From NCBI GenBank assembly GCA_000507305.1, contig DF239402.1:62001-126000 (forward strand): 64,000 nucleotides of DNA. Direction: 5' to 3'. Of the stretch, positions 1 to 11,758 are shown piece by piece. The stretch comes from Breviolum minutum Mf 1.05b.01 (taxonomy: Eukaryota; Sar; Dinophyceae; Suessiales; Symbiodiniaceae). The first letter of the stretch is position 1; every line of letters starts with the position of its first letter. A program made the position numbers and the translations under genes. The notes under the pieces were generated by a model. The model was not told the DNA's origin and ran no database searches. It was given only the letters and a program-made list of their open reading frames with translations.

Positions 1-515
1 GAACAATGACAAAGTATGACAAAGTCCATCCTCCATGATTCCTGAGGGCCTGTGGTTTCCTAGATTTAAGATCAGCAGAAGGCAATTGGCTGAATAGTTG
101 AGGCTTTTCCTGCCTGCAAAAACCATGCTGAGACATCTTAAACTAGTCTCAAACAGATCCGCAAACGAATTGAAATAGGCGGAAGACTACAAGCTCTTAC
201 CAATGAAAGTAAACTCTCTGATGAATCCGCATCACTGATAAGATCCATATCCAACATTGCAGAAGCAGTGATTCCAAAGGTGATATTTCCAAAAAAAAGA
301 CAACATGACCTCAACTGTACATTCCACAAGATCTAAGTTAAAAATATCAGGATCCAACCCCAAAAAAATCCAACCAAAGAATCACACACACACACACACA
401 TTTTCATCAAACATCAATAGATTCAGGTCCAAAACTCTGAATTTACCCGGGTTTATCGATTTTTCGTTGATTTCCCCTGTGTTTCCTTCCCCTGTTTTTG
501 GTTGCCAAAGGCCGC

Positions 516-592
516 CTCGTTCTTGAGGTCGCCACGGCGCTTCTCCGAGAGGCCGTGTTTCTTGAAACTTTTCACCGCACACTTCTCGCCAT
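516..592 (-). CDS. Protein kinase exon, subdomains II-III (CAMK/CDPK-like)
   Basis: This 77-bp exon encodes 25 codons including GEKCAVKSFKKHGLSEKRR followed by GDLKNE. The AVK lysine is the expected ATP-contacting residue of a Ser/Thr kinase and the final E is in place for the helix-C glutamate. The acceptor is CAG at 593-595 and the donor is GC (AACGAG|GCGGCC). Its first two bases complete the codon left open by the exon ending at 967, giving TGQDGEKCAVKSF without a break. The rest of the catalytic domain would lie to the left of position 1. The overall look is that of dinoflagellate calcium-dependent kinases; the subfamily is an inference. Confidence 0.8.
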
Positions 593-966
593 CTGAGGGA
601 TCGGTGTGGTAGAGGTATGTAGCAAACCCTGTTGAAGAGACCCAATGAAAATAATACCCCTAATATGTGGGAGATCTATAAAATCGAATTGTATATAATA
701 TGAAATAGTGTCATTTTTGTGAATAAACATTGGGAAACTTCATCAAGACTTATCTGACAAAAGTTGTCTGTCACTTACCTTTATTTTGCTGGTAGGACAT
801 ACATAAAACTTGGCAAAACACATGGCAAACACCTCTGAGACCTGACTTTTCTCTTCTTGGGGAGAGATCATAGGAAGGATGCAAGCAATTAAAACAACAA
901 ATGGTTCGCTGTTGTTCCAGGCACCCCTCATGTGTAGCTTGACCACCAGCATCCACAAACATCCGC

Positions 967-1015
967 CTTGACCCGTTGCCAGTTGCACTGGGCCGCTCAT
1001 GCCAGAGCCCAGCAC
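967..1015 (-). CDS. Protein kinase exon, glycine loop
   Basis: The exon reads VLGSGMSGPVQLATGQ plus one base. LGSGMSGPV is a kinase subdomain I glycine loop (GxGxxGxV). The acceptor is CTGCAG at 1016-1021 and the donor is GC (GGTCAAG|GCGGAT). Splicing to the exon at 592 keeps the frame and puts the AVK lysine about 13 residues after the loop, as in the kinase family. A different minus-strand frame is open over 771-1139 and is longer, but it lacks any kinase match; I prefer the shorter frame because of the splice-phase fit. Confidence 0.75.
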
Positions 1016-1286
1016 CTGCAGCCGTTGTGTCGTTGGAGACATCCAAAACCTTCAACATGTTGGGAAAACGGGTGAAGCAGTCAAAGAATACATTCCTGCA
1101 GATCTCTGAAGCTTTGAAGTTTTGACTCTCTTCAACCATTGTTGGAAATTTCTGTCCTAAAAAAGTCCTTGAATTTGAGAACCGAGACAGGTTTTCCTAA
1201 GGAGAAATCCTGAATCATTGACACATGCAAGTGTCAGGATCCTAGGGGAGCCCATCAAGAATCCTACAAATACCTCAAGGTTCCTA

Positions 1287-1560
1287 TCATCTCTTACGGA
1301 CCAACCCAGACTTACCATCCCTCCTTGAAGCATCAATAACGTTTTGGAACGAATCAACGAAGCTATGTATAGCCAAGGGATTTTGATGGATTTTGGGTCC
1401 CAGGGGTGGTATGTTGATAGCAGCTGAAACTTGGGGGTTGAATACGCCAAGTTCAGCAACGGAAGTACCGACCCCAAAGAAGTCGACCAATTGAGCAGAT
1501 TCAAAAAACGGCAGCCGAGCTTTCTGCTGTTTGGATGCTGAACTTTGGAATTTTACCAGG
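1287..1560 (-). CDS. Probable exon(s), unidentified; possibly kinase N-terminal region
   Basis: A minus-strand frame is open and protein-like over about 85 codons, including SAQLVDFFGVGTSVAELG and IHSFVDSFQNVIDASRRDG. No family was recognised. It lies just upstream of the kinase glycine-loop exon and so may encode part of its N-terminal extension, or the end of another gene. Exact splice sites were not fixed. Confidence 0.4.
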
Positions 1561-2603
1561 TGAATTTCATGGTGGCTACTTACCTCGCGCAACATGTTTA
1601 TGAATTCGACATAGATGATCAAACATAGACCTTGGTGATTCTCTTATGATGGTTTCTGTTCCCGGAGCTTTGAATGGGTGTGTATAACAAAATACAATCA
1701 TAGAATATAATATCATCAGCTTTTGATATATTATAAAACCATCATTCCTTTTCAACAAGTCCCCAACTTAAATCTTTGGTCGTTTGGATTCAAAAGATCG
1801 AGAAATTTCTGCGCCTTTGAATCTAGCTGGTAGTCATCTTTCAGAAGCCTCGGGGAGTGGATTTGGAGTCAGGGTCGTCGATTCGATGATTCGATGATTC
1901 CAACATGAAAAAACCCACCCAAAACCCACCCATTAGGCCTTTGGGGGTCATTATCAAAAGTCAACGGGTAGGGAAGATCCTCTTTAGAAACAAGCAACGA
2001 AGGGATCAAAGCTAGAAAACTGCTCATGTATGCTCATGTGACATCCCAATATCATCCTGAGTGCTTGATTTGGATGATTCTAACAAGTCACCAGCGCGAT
2101 GAAAAGGAGCGAAAGAGAGTTGATAATGATTAACATATCATCGACTAACTTGAGGTATTACTGTGGGATTTGGATCATTGTGTAAATCACCTTTATTTAT
2201 GAGTGAAGTCTTTTTTTAAAAAGCTTGTACAATATGACACGTAGCTTAATCTTTGCTTCTTCTACTCCTGACACAACACAACCGGCTAGTTGTAACTGCT
2301 TCCCGCCAAAACATCATCTAAAAAGGCGAACTTCTCAACAACTCGGCAAATCTCCCTTGCCTATTGGTGCAGTACCGTCCGGTCACAGGAATCTTTCCTT
2401 TCTTTTCGATGACCTGAGTACGAAATCGAAATCCCAAAAATGCTGTTCACGGGGAACATGGGCAAACCATCATGTTTCCAAACTACCAGCTAAAGATAAA
2501 GGATATGCTCCAAGTGATGGTTTTTCCTTTTCCAAGATGTTCCAAGCATATAGTAAGGAACTCACAAATATGTTTTAATTACTCTTAAACAAAGCCATCT
2601 AAT

Positions 2604-2790
2604 GTAGCAGTCTGACTGAAACGGATTCGCCGCGCTTGTATCTCACCTTCTGAAATGACCCCACGGGGGTTGTTAACTCTGGAAGGAGATCGCGTCGCTC
2701 CCAGCAACGCGAATTTTGGTGCATGGAACTGTCGTGCTCTGCAAAATCCCAGCTAATTACAGCACCACGATGCAAAGTATCTGACCAAAA
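2604..2790 (-). CDS. Probable exon, unidentified
   Basis: The minus-strand frame reads GAVISWDFAEHDSSMHQNSR then CWERRDLLPELTTPVGSFQK before a stop near 2604. The composition is protein-like and denser in charged residues than the surrounding intron sequence. No family was recognised and the splice sites are not fixed. Confidence 0.35.
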
Positions 2791-2799
2791 AGAAAACGA

Positions 2800-4860
2800 T
2801 CCCTTTAGTATGCAACATTGTACCAGAAAGCAATGAATGTTGACATATATTCTAGAAAGAATATGAAACAATCATTCTGAATTCTGAATTCTGGATGAAT
2901 CAAGTATCTATAAACTTACACCGCATCTACAAAAGATCAGCTGTCCTTTGTATGCACACATTCATATGGCTCTAGATAGAAAAGAAATGCAATTCCTGCA
3001 ATCTGCAATCACACAACTGAGGTGAAGAAAAGCATCAACCAAAAGATGTCACCCATTGTTTCACGTAGCCACGAAAGGTTTGACAAATGTCTGTCTTGTC
3101 TTAATGCTTCCAGGTCCTAATATTGTTCCCAATGCGCAAGCAACCGGAAAGATACAAACAATACTGAAACCCATACCTCTTCAATCGCCACAGCTGTGAT
3201 AGCTATGCTCCTTCCATTTTATTTTCTTCACCAGTCTCTGTAGATTTAGTCTTCTTTTTTCACAACCTATTGTTTGCATCGTTTTTAAACGCACAACATC
3301 ATGCAAACAGGTCTTTCTTTTCAGAGCCTATAACATCTATATTGTACATAGATGTTTGTCATGAAAATCATTCCACGTCATCGGTGATGTTGGGTCTCCC
3401 AAACCTCTGCAGTATCGATCCATTTAGACTTTTCATCCACCAATGTGGATCTAGCGGCGATTCTTTTCGCCAAACGGGACCAAGAAAAAAAGGTCCCTGT
3501 GAACTGCAACAAACCCTGGGAAATCATCGCACGATATAAGAGGTATCTAGACAGCTTCTAGTATAACTATTGGACAACTGCATATTCGTATCAATTTCAA
3601 TCATCAATATGAAGTGGTATGATAGCTATTGGGGAACTCTATATATCATAAAACAAATACTGTAACTGTATATATTGAACATTTATAAACAAAGAACGAA
3701 TGTAATGTATATAGATATATGAACATATGTATATAAATATATATATATATGTGTGCATATATATATATATATTGTAAGTCTGTATGTATAGAATTCAACA
3801 AATCTACAAAGTATTACATATAGTAACATAAGTACGGAACACCTGAAGGTACACCTTCAACTGGAAGAACAACACCGCTAAATCCGCCAAAAAATCGAAC
3901 GCTCAAACCTGCCACATGCTTTTACTATATTCCCTCCCGAGAAACCAACATATTTCCTGAAAAGGGACCATTTTTAAAGGATTGTTTCATCTTCCAACCA
4001 TCAGTTTTCACGAGATATGTTAGCTTTCAGGGGTGTATATGTATATGTATATACAAGCATACATGACAGGGCATCATGTACATATAAATATCGGTAGTCT
4101 AATGATTGTATACACAGAAATTGAAGGTGATTGAAACTACATAGTAAAACATATTCCAAGATATCATGAAAACAAACAAACAAACAAACAAAACAAAACA
4201 AAACAAAGCAAAACAAAACAAAACAAAACAAAACAAGCAAGCAAGCAAGCAAGCAAGCAAACATATATTATCATGTGTGTCATCTATTTGAATACTTGTA
4301 TATCTTATCATATCTTGAAGAGTTTCAAACTCCTAAGGCAACTCCTCTGATGTCCAAACACCGTAGGATATTGATAGGAGATATTCATCAACGCCTGAAA
4401 CTTGTCTACTGTTGGGTAATCCAAACATCAGTTGAACCGGTTGGCAAACTCATGTCACCAACTTATTAACATGTTTGTATATGAAAGAAAGGGCATAGAA
4501 TCCATCTTGGTGTCCCCTAACTTGAGGTTTGCATCATATGCAATGCACCCAAAGTGTCCAGCCAATTTCTTTCCTCAAGGACTTGGAAGGTTCAGAAATC
4601 TCAAATTGAACGTTCAACACAATCTTCTTTGAGATTTGAAATCATACCGAAACCAATTTTATATAGATATGTGATATATAAATCAAATTCATCTGGGCAA
4701 TGTTAAAACAAACAATTCCCAAACTTACAGTTTTTAAAGTCATTTTGGAACATCAACATGTGATGTGTTTTTTCCTACCTTTTTACCATCATCTCCTCCC
4801 AAAAAAACGTCGGAAAAAGGGGCCTTGTGCTCTCCTCACGACTCACAGATTGTCCCATCC
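2800..4860. other. Non-coding stretch, intronic or intergenic
   Basis: No convincing exon was seen. The stretch holds AT-rich simple repeats near 3660-3780 (TA and TATG runs), a family C inverted-repeat element near 3930-4040, and an AAAC/AAGC simple repeat at about 4168-4262 that gives rise to spurious low-complexity open frames on the minus strand. Confidence 0.5.
3930..4040. repeat. Family C inverted-repeat element (diverged copy)
   Basis: The left end carries CTCCCGAGAAACCAACATAT and the right end ATATGTTAGCTTTCAGGGG, an imperfect inverted pair. The internal CCTGAAAA and TTCCAACCATC blocks match the better copies at 33806 and 50067. Confidence 0.55.
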
Positions 4861-4862
4861 AC

Positions 4863-4951
4863 CTGGCCGATAAATGAATCATGGCCCAAGCTCTTACCGA
4901 TCCTCACATTTCGTGATGGTTCAGCGAAAAATGGATGTATCTTCAATAGTA
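4863..4951 (-). CDS. Exon downstream of a family D introner
   Basis: The 89-bp exon starts with TA completing a split codon, then 29 codons beginning LLKIHPFFAEPSRNVRIGKS and ending HDSFIGQ before a GT donor (GGCCAG|GTGGAT). The acceptor is the terminal CAG of the family D element at 4952-5080. The upstream exon at 5081-5111 joins in frame to give MAGYLKGNYLLLKIHPFF (or MAGYLKVLLKIHPFF with an alternative donor 9 bases earlier). Function is not recognised. Confidence 0.6.
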
Positions 4952-5080
4952 CTGCTGATGGTTCAGAAATCCGGCGATCACCAGTTGATTTTGGTATGTA
5001 TATAGTAAGAGGTATACATACCCTAACTATTATGTATACAGGGTTTTATACATCCCAGGTGCTGCAGGATTTCCATCAAC
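4952..5080 (-). mobile_element. Family D introner forming a whole intron
   Basis: In gene orientation it begins GTTGATGGAAATCC and ends GGATTTCTGAACCATCAGCAG, so its terminal inverted repeats contain the GT and AG splice signals. It separates two exons that join in frame. The bases TACT occur directly on both sides and could be a target-site duplication. Related copies lie at 21484 and 48532. Confidence 0.65.
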
Positions 5081-5111
5081 AGTAGTTACCTTTCAAATAT
5101 CCCGCCATTTT
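5081..5111 (-). CDS. Short exon upstream of the family D introner
   Basis: After an acceptor TAG at 5112-5114 the sequence reads KMAGYLK, then either a GT donor inside GTAACTACT or three more codons up to the element at 5080. Both options leave the same phase for the exon at 4951. Confidence 0.5.
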
Positions 5112-5159
5112 CTACAAAAAGACCCATGTTATTCTATGTTTCGAAAGCGTCTTTCTTTG

Positions 5160-5320
5160 TCGATGTTTCTGAGATTTGATTTTATACCTAATTGGACCCA
5201 CACCCCATTTGGAGTCTGATAATGATATCTTCTCCAAGCAATTCAGCTCTGAATATCGTCCAACCAACTGGGAAACAACATCTGCAACACATGCCAGTCT
5301 ATTCAGGTTGATAAAAACAG
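5160..5320 (-). CDS. Probable exon, unidentified
   Basis: The open minus-strand frame includes ACVADVVSQLVGRYSELNCL and then SDSKWGVGPIRYKIKSQ. It looks protein-like, with a basic tail. It precedes the exon pair at 5111 and 4951 in transcription order. No family was recognised; the ends are approximate. Confidence 0.4.
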
Positions 5321-5689
5321 GATGAAACGACGGCACCATTGGTCACGGCAAACGCAAACAAATTGTACACAAAACTCCTGAAATGACATGATTGACCCAA
5401 GTGGATCAAAGACATGTTGTTTATATAGGAAGGTGGTACATCTCTTTGACAAGAACCATGTTCAAGTGACTGAGTACAACTCCCGCATGTTCAATCCATT
5501 CTTCCGTGAAAAATGGATCTCCCTGAGGATCGTTTCCTCCACATAGGGGTCAGTTTTCATTGGAACCATCGTTATGGGTTTCCAGGGCACGCTGCCAAAA
5601 AAACGTACCATTCACCGGACAAAAATCGATCACCTTTGTTGGCAAATCAGTGGGGAAAGTTGGCGATTGGTGAAAAACCCCACCTGCTG

Positions 5690-5857
5690 GTGAAAAGGCG
5701 AATGCCAGTCCCACAAGCATCAAAACAGTCCGAGTTAGCCATGTCACCGCGCACCAAACGAACATAGCTGAAAGCCCAAACGAAGGCATGCCGAAATGCG
5801 GCTGCGTTGTGGCGTCAAAACGGAGGAATGGCTGGAAACTGGGGGGCCCCTGCAGTG
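5690..5857 (-). CDS. Probable exon with a hydrophobic segment
   Basis: After CTGCAG the frame reads GPPSFQPFLRFDATTQPHFG and then a hydrophobic run, AMFVWCAVTWLTRTVLMLVG, that could be a membrane helix. A GT donor (CAGCAGGTGGGG) follows. Function unknown. Confidence 0.4.
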
Positions 5858-6533
5858 TGTCAACCATGAAGATCTGTCAGATTTGGGCAGATTCTGTGGG
5901 TTTTGTGGACCTGAGATAGAATATGAAGGGCATACCATGTCTTTCTTCCGTTTTTTTTGGTGAGGCGATGTGCCTTTTTGTTGTTGAACAAGCACTCTTT
6001 TGCTTGTATTCACAAAAATAGTTCCAAAACAACTCTCAACAATTGCATGGGACGCCAAACAGAACAACAACATTTTGGTACATATACATGTAAATAGTAC
6101 ATTCTCCCACTCATCCTTGCAATTTCATCCCCCATCCCCTTTTCTGCTCTTGCTTCCGTCTCAAATACATCTGCAGGGTGAAACCCGGGGCATACCAAAC
6201 AGTGAAACATACTCCGACATGGTGAGCGAAGTTCGGTCAAAGCGCGAGAACGAACAACAATGTCAGTTGTTAAATAGGGGTTCATTTCGGATCAATGATA
6301 CCATTTTGGAACCATTTTGGATCAACATATTGAAATTCTTCACGACATTGGGGATGGCCAGTTCAACACAGTGCTATGACTGCAATGACTATGACTATGA
6401 CTGAAACATATTATGATACTCAACAAGTCTTATATCACACTCAATCAATTTGGTCTCTCTTGGCAACTCCTAAGAGAAACTCCATGGGACTGCGGAAAAT
6501 TCCCATGGTTAGCCAATGGTGCCAATGGTGTGC

Positions 6534-6617
6534 CCTTGAAGCAACCGGTGGCGTGCAAGTGGATGTACCGTAACTCCAGGTCCTTTGCACCTTCCATGAA
6601 TGACTTGAACAACTCAA
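6534..6617 (-). CDS. Exon, unidentified
   Basis: The acceptor is GGTGCAG and the frame reads VELFKSFMEGAKDLELRYIH then LHATGCFK, ending at a GC donor (TTCAAGG|GCACAC). Clean open frame and the GC donor style shared with the Hsp70 gene support it as a true exon. No family was recognised. Confidence 0.5.
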
Positions 6618-7615
6618 CTGCACCAAAACTGATGATAATATACAACGTACCCTACTGGTAGCAAAGACTTATCAAAAAAACATCATTAAATCATTGAATT
6701 TTGGAAATCTTCATAAACTCTGGAGATGGCTTTGAAACAAATATTGATGTTTTTGTATCACAGCTTTCTGACTCTATCCTTCTATCCTTGCATCATAAGT
6801 CCCCTGCTAAACACCCTCCAAACAACAGCCTGAACGACTCTAGTTTTGAGCAACAAGTTGAAGTTTACCAACCTAGGTAAAACCCTCTGGGGTGAATTCA
6901 CCACCAAAAAATACTTACAACATATACCCTCTGTTGCTGTTGTCGTTGTTTTGGTCACCGCTATTTGGAAGAACTACTGCCAATTCGGAAAAATCCCACA
7001 AAAAAGAATCGACGACTTTTAAAAAAAAAACTTGGAGGATTTTCGTGAGTTTTCGTAGTTCGTGGTCGGGAAATTGCTGCCCAAACATGTGGTTAAAACA
7101 TACCATTATCGAGTAAGTGGTTCATCAAACGTGATCTTGCATGGATTAAATTTTTGCATCGTCAGGCGTATCTCATATATCTCGGATTCGACCTCAAGAA
7201 AATTCAAATATTGACCTATATATGCGCCTATGTACTGGTAGCTTCCATGCACTTCAATTGTAAGCAACTTGTTGAAGTGACCTACACTTTGCAGAAAGGC
7301 ACTGCTGCCCGAAGCGTTTTCGTTTTAGTCAATGACTGCTGGGTGCAAGTCATTGGACTCCTTTATATGGAAAGAGCTTCTCTCAGGGTTCCAACCTCTT
7401 GAAATCCTTGAAACCTCAGCCAACCAAAAGACCAAAAGGCATGCATCATCCATGGAAGGCCAAAACATCTTGACATCTCAAAGGGCCTCAAGGACTTCTT
7501 CAAGATTGATTCAAGAATAAGATTGTAGATGGAATTTCATGGAACAACAAATTCCATTTAGAATGCAACATGCGTGATGTGTAAAGAAAAGCATCCTGCG
7601 CTTCAAATTTCAGAT

Positions 7616-7785
7616 TGATGGTGCAAAGGATCCACGGCTTTTCGAATCTCGCCAAATCCGTGGGAAAGATAACCCAGCCTCCCGACCTTTGAAGAAAACT
7701 CCATCCAGCCCTCCGAATCTGAAGCTTCCATGCCGATCTTCCGGAGGAGGTGCAAAAGCAAAGTTGCCCTGGCCCACCTGAAGGC
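7616..7785 (-). CDS. Exon, unidentified; two open frames
   Basis: Two minus-strand frames are open across the same stretch. One follows a CTTCAG acceptor and reads GQGNFAFAPPPEDRHGSFRF then GGLDGVFFKGREAGLSFPRI before a stop; the other includes LLLHLLRKIGMEASDSEGWM. The first fits the acceptor better. Function unknown. Confidence 0.4.
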
Positions 7786-8270
7786 TCCCAACAAGGGTCT
7801 AATTTTTGCTGTCAAAAACGATCTTTTTTGGTGAGTTTTGGGGAGTGTTAGGACACATCTTCATGAGTCAAAACTGATATGATGCTTTTTTGTTCCTGTT
7901 TTTAAAGATATATACTATTGCTATTATAATGAAGATGGCTTTGATTGGCTTTGTGTAGAACAATCTTCAACCAACAAGCATGAAACGACGTGCAACAACA
8001 CTCAGTGACACAATGCACTCGGAACTGGGGCACAGCGTTCTGGAGACTTTGGGGAACTGGCAAGGTGGCAAGATTTTCTCAAACATCCGGAAAAATCATG
8101 GGCCAACACTAGGAATCATATTACATACACACATACATATCAATCCGTATTAATCTCGTATTAAACAACCCCTCATAAAATGTCAGCAACTCCAAATTCC
8201 ACTCAATCTATCAATGTGTTCGTCCTTTATCTTTTTAGAAACATCTTCAATCTTAAATATTAACAAATTT

Positions 8271-8576
8271 TCACAGCTGATGGTTGAAATACTTTCCGTA
8301 ACCCATACAACCCATCGGGATAGCCTCAAAAGCCAAAGGTCGTTCTGCAGGGACCTGTTGCGCAAACAAAAAGGATAAGGTTCTCCTCTGGTCCAGTTGC
8401 GTCAGTGTGTGAATGTGTGATGTTTTTGGAACACAATCATGTTCATATTCAGTATTTTGGGTTGGTTGTGTTTGTTGTTGTTGTTGTTGCTGTTGTTGCT
8501 GTGGTTGTGGTGGTTGTTGTTGTTGCTGCTGCTGTTGCTCTGTCGCCATGGATGGCGCCGCTGCAAGAGAAACCAA
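8271..8576 (-). CDS. Possible exon with polyglutamine tract
   Basis: The minus-strand frame MVSLAAAPSMATEQQ runs into about 24 mostly CAA/CAG codons with P interruptions, then TQNTEYEHDCVPKTSHI and a less repetitive tail. The CAA repeat is open in all three minus-strand frames, so the coding frame is uncertain. It may be an exon with a Q-rich activation-type segment or only a microsatellite. Confidence 0.3.
   Translation of the reverse strand: MVSLAAAPSMATEQQQQQQQQPPQPQQQQQQQQQQTQPTQNTEYEHDCVPKTSHIHTLTQLDQRRTLSFLFAQQVPAERPLAFEAIPMGCMGYGKYFNHQL
8471..8546. repeat. TTG/CAA trinucleotide microsatellite
   Basis: Interrupted (TTG)n on the plus strand with TGC and TGG variants, giving polyQ, polyN or polyT on the minus strand depending on frame. 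Confidence 0.9.
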
Positions 8577-9584
8577 ACTTGATCATGGAAAGCCACGCAG
8601 ATTCGGGGAATCCCACCATTTTCCACTGGCAACGCCACGGAATTGTTGCAAGTGCGCGTGTTTGAAAACAAACTGCAAGTTGGCCTTCTGAAAACCCCCT
8701 TTTTTGGGGAGAAAAAGGTCTCAAACAATTATTTCCAAAGGTTGCCACATTCTGCAACTAAGATTGGAAGGGCTGAACTAATCATAACTTGAGAAAGTAG
8801 AGTAGACACACAAGCTGATTTTGTTGCGTTTCACACAGGAGGTATGCTACATTGAGGAATCAAGTACATCCCATAAGCGACCTTAGGCCAGGCCAAAGCA
8901 TGCTGGTGTTTAGTTAATAAGGTGTCTGTAAGAAACATTATGGAAACATAACGGGATAAACAGCAACAACCCCACCAGGTGCTCCGGTAGCACTTCTTCT
9001 TGCTTGCATTTGTTCACTGCCCTTTCTTAAGGGACTAGATGGCATGCAAAAATATCTTCAGTTACTTTTTAAATGGATGTCTTGCTATGTTATCTAGTTA
9101 GTGATTTCAATTCATTTGTCAAAGTCAAATTGGATCATTTCCCCAGAAGCTCGGGTGAGCTTTAACAATACCGTAACTGAAAAAAAACATCTAGATATTC
9201 AGGAGATCAAGTTGTGTCAGTTGTGTCACATCCATATAGCATGTTACAAGCGATTCCTGAAGGACCCAAAACTTTCAGGCCAGGTAAATAGCTATTGTTT
9301 TGCGATGCCCCTGGAGAAACTCTCAAAATAAAACGTAGTGGCATATAGATTTCAATGAAAAATAGACAGGCAAAGTTTGGATTGGTTGTTGTTTCTTCAA
9401 ATACATTTCAGCATTTCATGAGGACATACTCTACCTTTAAACATAATCCTAGTACAAGTCCTCTTGCTCCAAAAAAACCCAACAACACATACATCTTATC
9501 TAAATTCGAATCTCCAACATGAACAAAAATTAAGCACCTCACATCCCCCCAAAAAAACAACCAACCAACCCCCCTATTTTCCCA

Positions 9585-9700
9585 GGACCCTTCCACCGAC
9601 AGCCTCGGGTATCTCGTGCTCCTCGGGACGACGCCCTGAAGCTCCTTTCCCTCGATCTGCACTGGTTTTCGGTGGCGCCTGCGCCTGGTTGACCCCGAGC
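9585..9700 (-). CDS. Probable exon, unidentified
   Basis: A minus-strand frame reads VNQAQAPPKTSADRGKGASG then RRPEEHEIPEAVGGRVLGK and a stop. GC content is higher than in the flanking intron sequence. A second frame (ITGSGSTRRRRHRKPVQIEG) is also open, so the reading is tentative. Confidence 0.35.
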
Positions 9701-9959
9701 CAGTGATGAGCTGATGATTTTTAGTTGAGGCTTTAGGTGGGTAAGGAGATATATAAGGTAATGTAAAAAAATGATGAATCTATGGAAACTTATAGATGTA
9801 AAGATGATGACTTAATATCATTTATATATATCCATTCTCGTTTTTTCCTTTGAAGACAATTTCCAATCGACATGTTAGTGACATAATTTTCGCACCTTCT
9901 GTGAGATCTTTCCATCGCAACCAGCGCCGAAACACCAACAAGCTGCTTAGTTGGGTGAT

Positions 9960-11060
9960 TTTCCTTGCTGGATGCAATTGAGGTACATGAATACGCATTT
10001 GTAATGGCTGAAAATCAATTGAATAATACGAAGTTAGGTACTTCATTGATAGATATGTCTACTGTATGATACAGAGTAATTAATGGATATGCACATCTTC
10101 TGATTGTACCAAAATCAATATGAAAACATTAGCTTCTTAACTTTTCAAACAAAATGATAGAGTAAATCAACATAACTAGAAAAAAAACTTTCGAAGTTCA
10201 AAGTTAAATTGTCCTCTAATCTATAACATCATGAATCATGTATATATATATATATCATATACTACGTACAGGTAGTCATGCCGACATAAACATCTCCATT
10301 TTGAATACTAATCAGTTTAACGCACCAATCTCATTGCCAACCTAGTAGTCCCTCACCTCGCAGTGCCCATCCGTTTCTTCAACTGCGGCGGATGGCGAAT
10401 GATGAGACAACCGAAAAACCACGAGGGTTGTAGACCTGTTTTATTGTTCAATCCAAACAGTCAATGATTCTCAAACGCAAAACATTGAATGATTTGAATG
10501 TGAAAGAATTGGTGGAGAAACATTGATATCAAGTGCGTTTAAGTCGAGCTGATCGTGTTCTGGAATGTTTTGCTCTTGAAACAACCCCCATCCCACAGAA
10601 ACAAAACTACTTCAGTTTTACAACTGGTTCCAGCCATTGTCTCAACATGAGCGCCTTCATGCCCTGACACAAAATAATCTGGTTGTTTAGGTTTTGCAGG
10701 GGGGTAGACTAAGGTTATAGGGTTTATTATATCGTACTATTATAGGAATCCCTATTAAACAACCAGTATTCCATGGATCATTTCGGCAATTTATATCCTT
10801 CATCCTTGCAGTTGAAATTTTCTCTATAGCTGATGGGTAATTGTTAATATACCTTGTACGGGACAGGGAGGGTCCCACCATGCAATCGTGGAACACATAA
10901 TATTCATAAAGGACCCAAACTCCAAAAAAGGGAGATACGATGATGTTAGAGTATTTAAATATAGTATCTTAAGTGCTGCTTGGTTGGATATACCCACCAA
11001 AACCCATACCGGCATCTATCCAAGCACCGTTTTATTGTTTCTAACTGATAAACATTTTTT
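9960..11060. other. Non-coding stretch
   Basis: AT-rich, with short TA repeats near 10240 and no exon I can support. Presumed intron. Confidence 0.4.
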
Positions 11061-11063
11061 CAC

Positions 11064-11218
11064 CTTTTCCCCATCGACGTTCTTGCCAGCGTTTGGCGGC
11101 GCCTATATTCTCAGCCTCTTGGGCAGCTAAATCTGCCTTGATCTGTTGAACCTCTTTCCTGCTTCCAAAACGTCCAAAGCGAATGCAGATGGCGGGGTAG
11201 GGAATCATGGCCCAGTAA
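11064..11218 (-). CDS. Exon, unidentified
   Basis: After a GTAG acceptor the frame reads YWAMIPYPAICIRFGRFGSR then KEVQQIKADLAAQEAENIGA, ending NAGKNVDGEK at a GT donor (GAAAAG|GTGAAA). An internal GC donor after CAAGAG is possible. Protein-like, with an amphipathic helical segment. No family was recognised. Confidence 0.55.
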
Positions 11219-11612
11219 CTACCAGCTGGTCATCCCCTCTCACTGATGTACCGAGGTCGAAAAAAGGGTTTGGTCTTATTTTTGCATTGTTACTTCTGAA
11301 GAAGGCCTTTCGAATTCATTATTTTGGTGGTGGGATAGGTTCAAAGGGCTCGAATCAAACAATATGCGAAACAAAAAACAGGACAGAGTCAGGCTGGTAT
11401 CGAAGTGCTGTAGGTTCATGGTCGCATTATATCACATGATAATTGCTATCACACAGCATCACACAGCTATACCAAAATTTTCATCACGCTCCATGGTCAC
11501 ATTTTCCTTGCATTCCATTGAATCATCATTGGAGACATGAAGAGTCTACACAACCGAAAAAATCCAGCTGGTTTCAGAAAACTCAAAAACAACCCTTTAA
11601 ACAAACATCCAC

Positions 11613-11758
11613 CAATCATTGAAGATTTCTTCCAAGGTTTTGCGTGAAAACAAGGATTCGGACAAATGACCAAGTGACCCAAATCCAACACACAACTCAT
11701 TCCCCTCAACGCGCCTCAAGGCAGGAGAAAGTTGCTCTTTTAAGCGAAAATCCTCACC
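11613..11758 (-). CDS. Exon, unidentified
   Basis: After an AAG acceptor at 11759-11761 the frame reads EDFRLKEQLSPALRRVEGNE then LCVGFGSLGHLSESLFSRKT and LEEIFNDW before a GT donor (GATTG|GTGGAT). Precedes the exon at 11218 in transcription order. Function unknown. Confidence 0.5.

Noticed and set aside
771..1139. 122-codon minus-strand frame over the kinase exon
   Set aside because: The shorter alternative frame holds the glycine loop and joins the next kinase exon in phase; the longer frame has no such support.
4001..4311. Cys/Phe/Leu-rich membrane-like frames
   Set aside because: They translate an AAAC/AAGC simple repeat.
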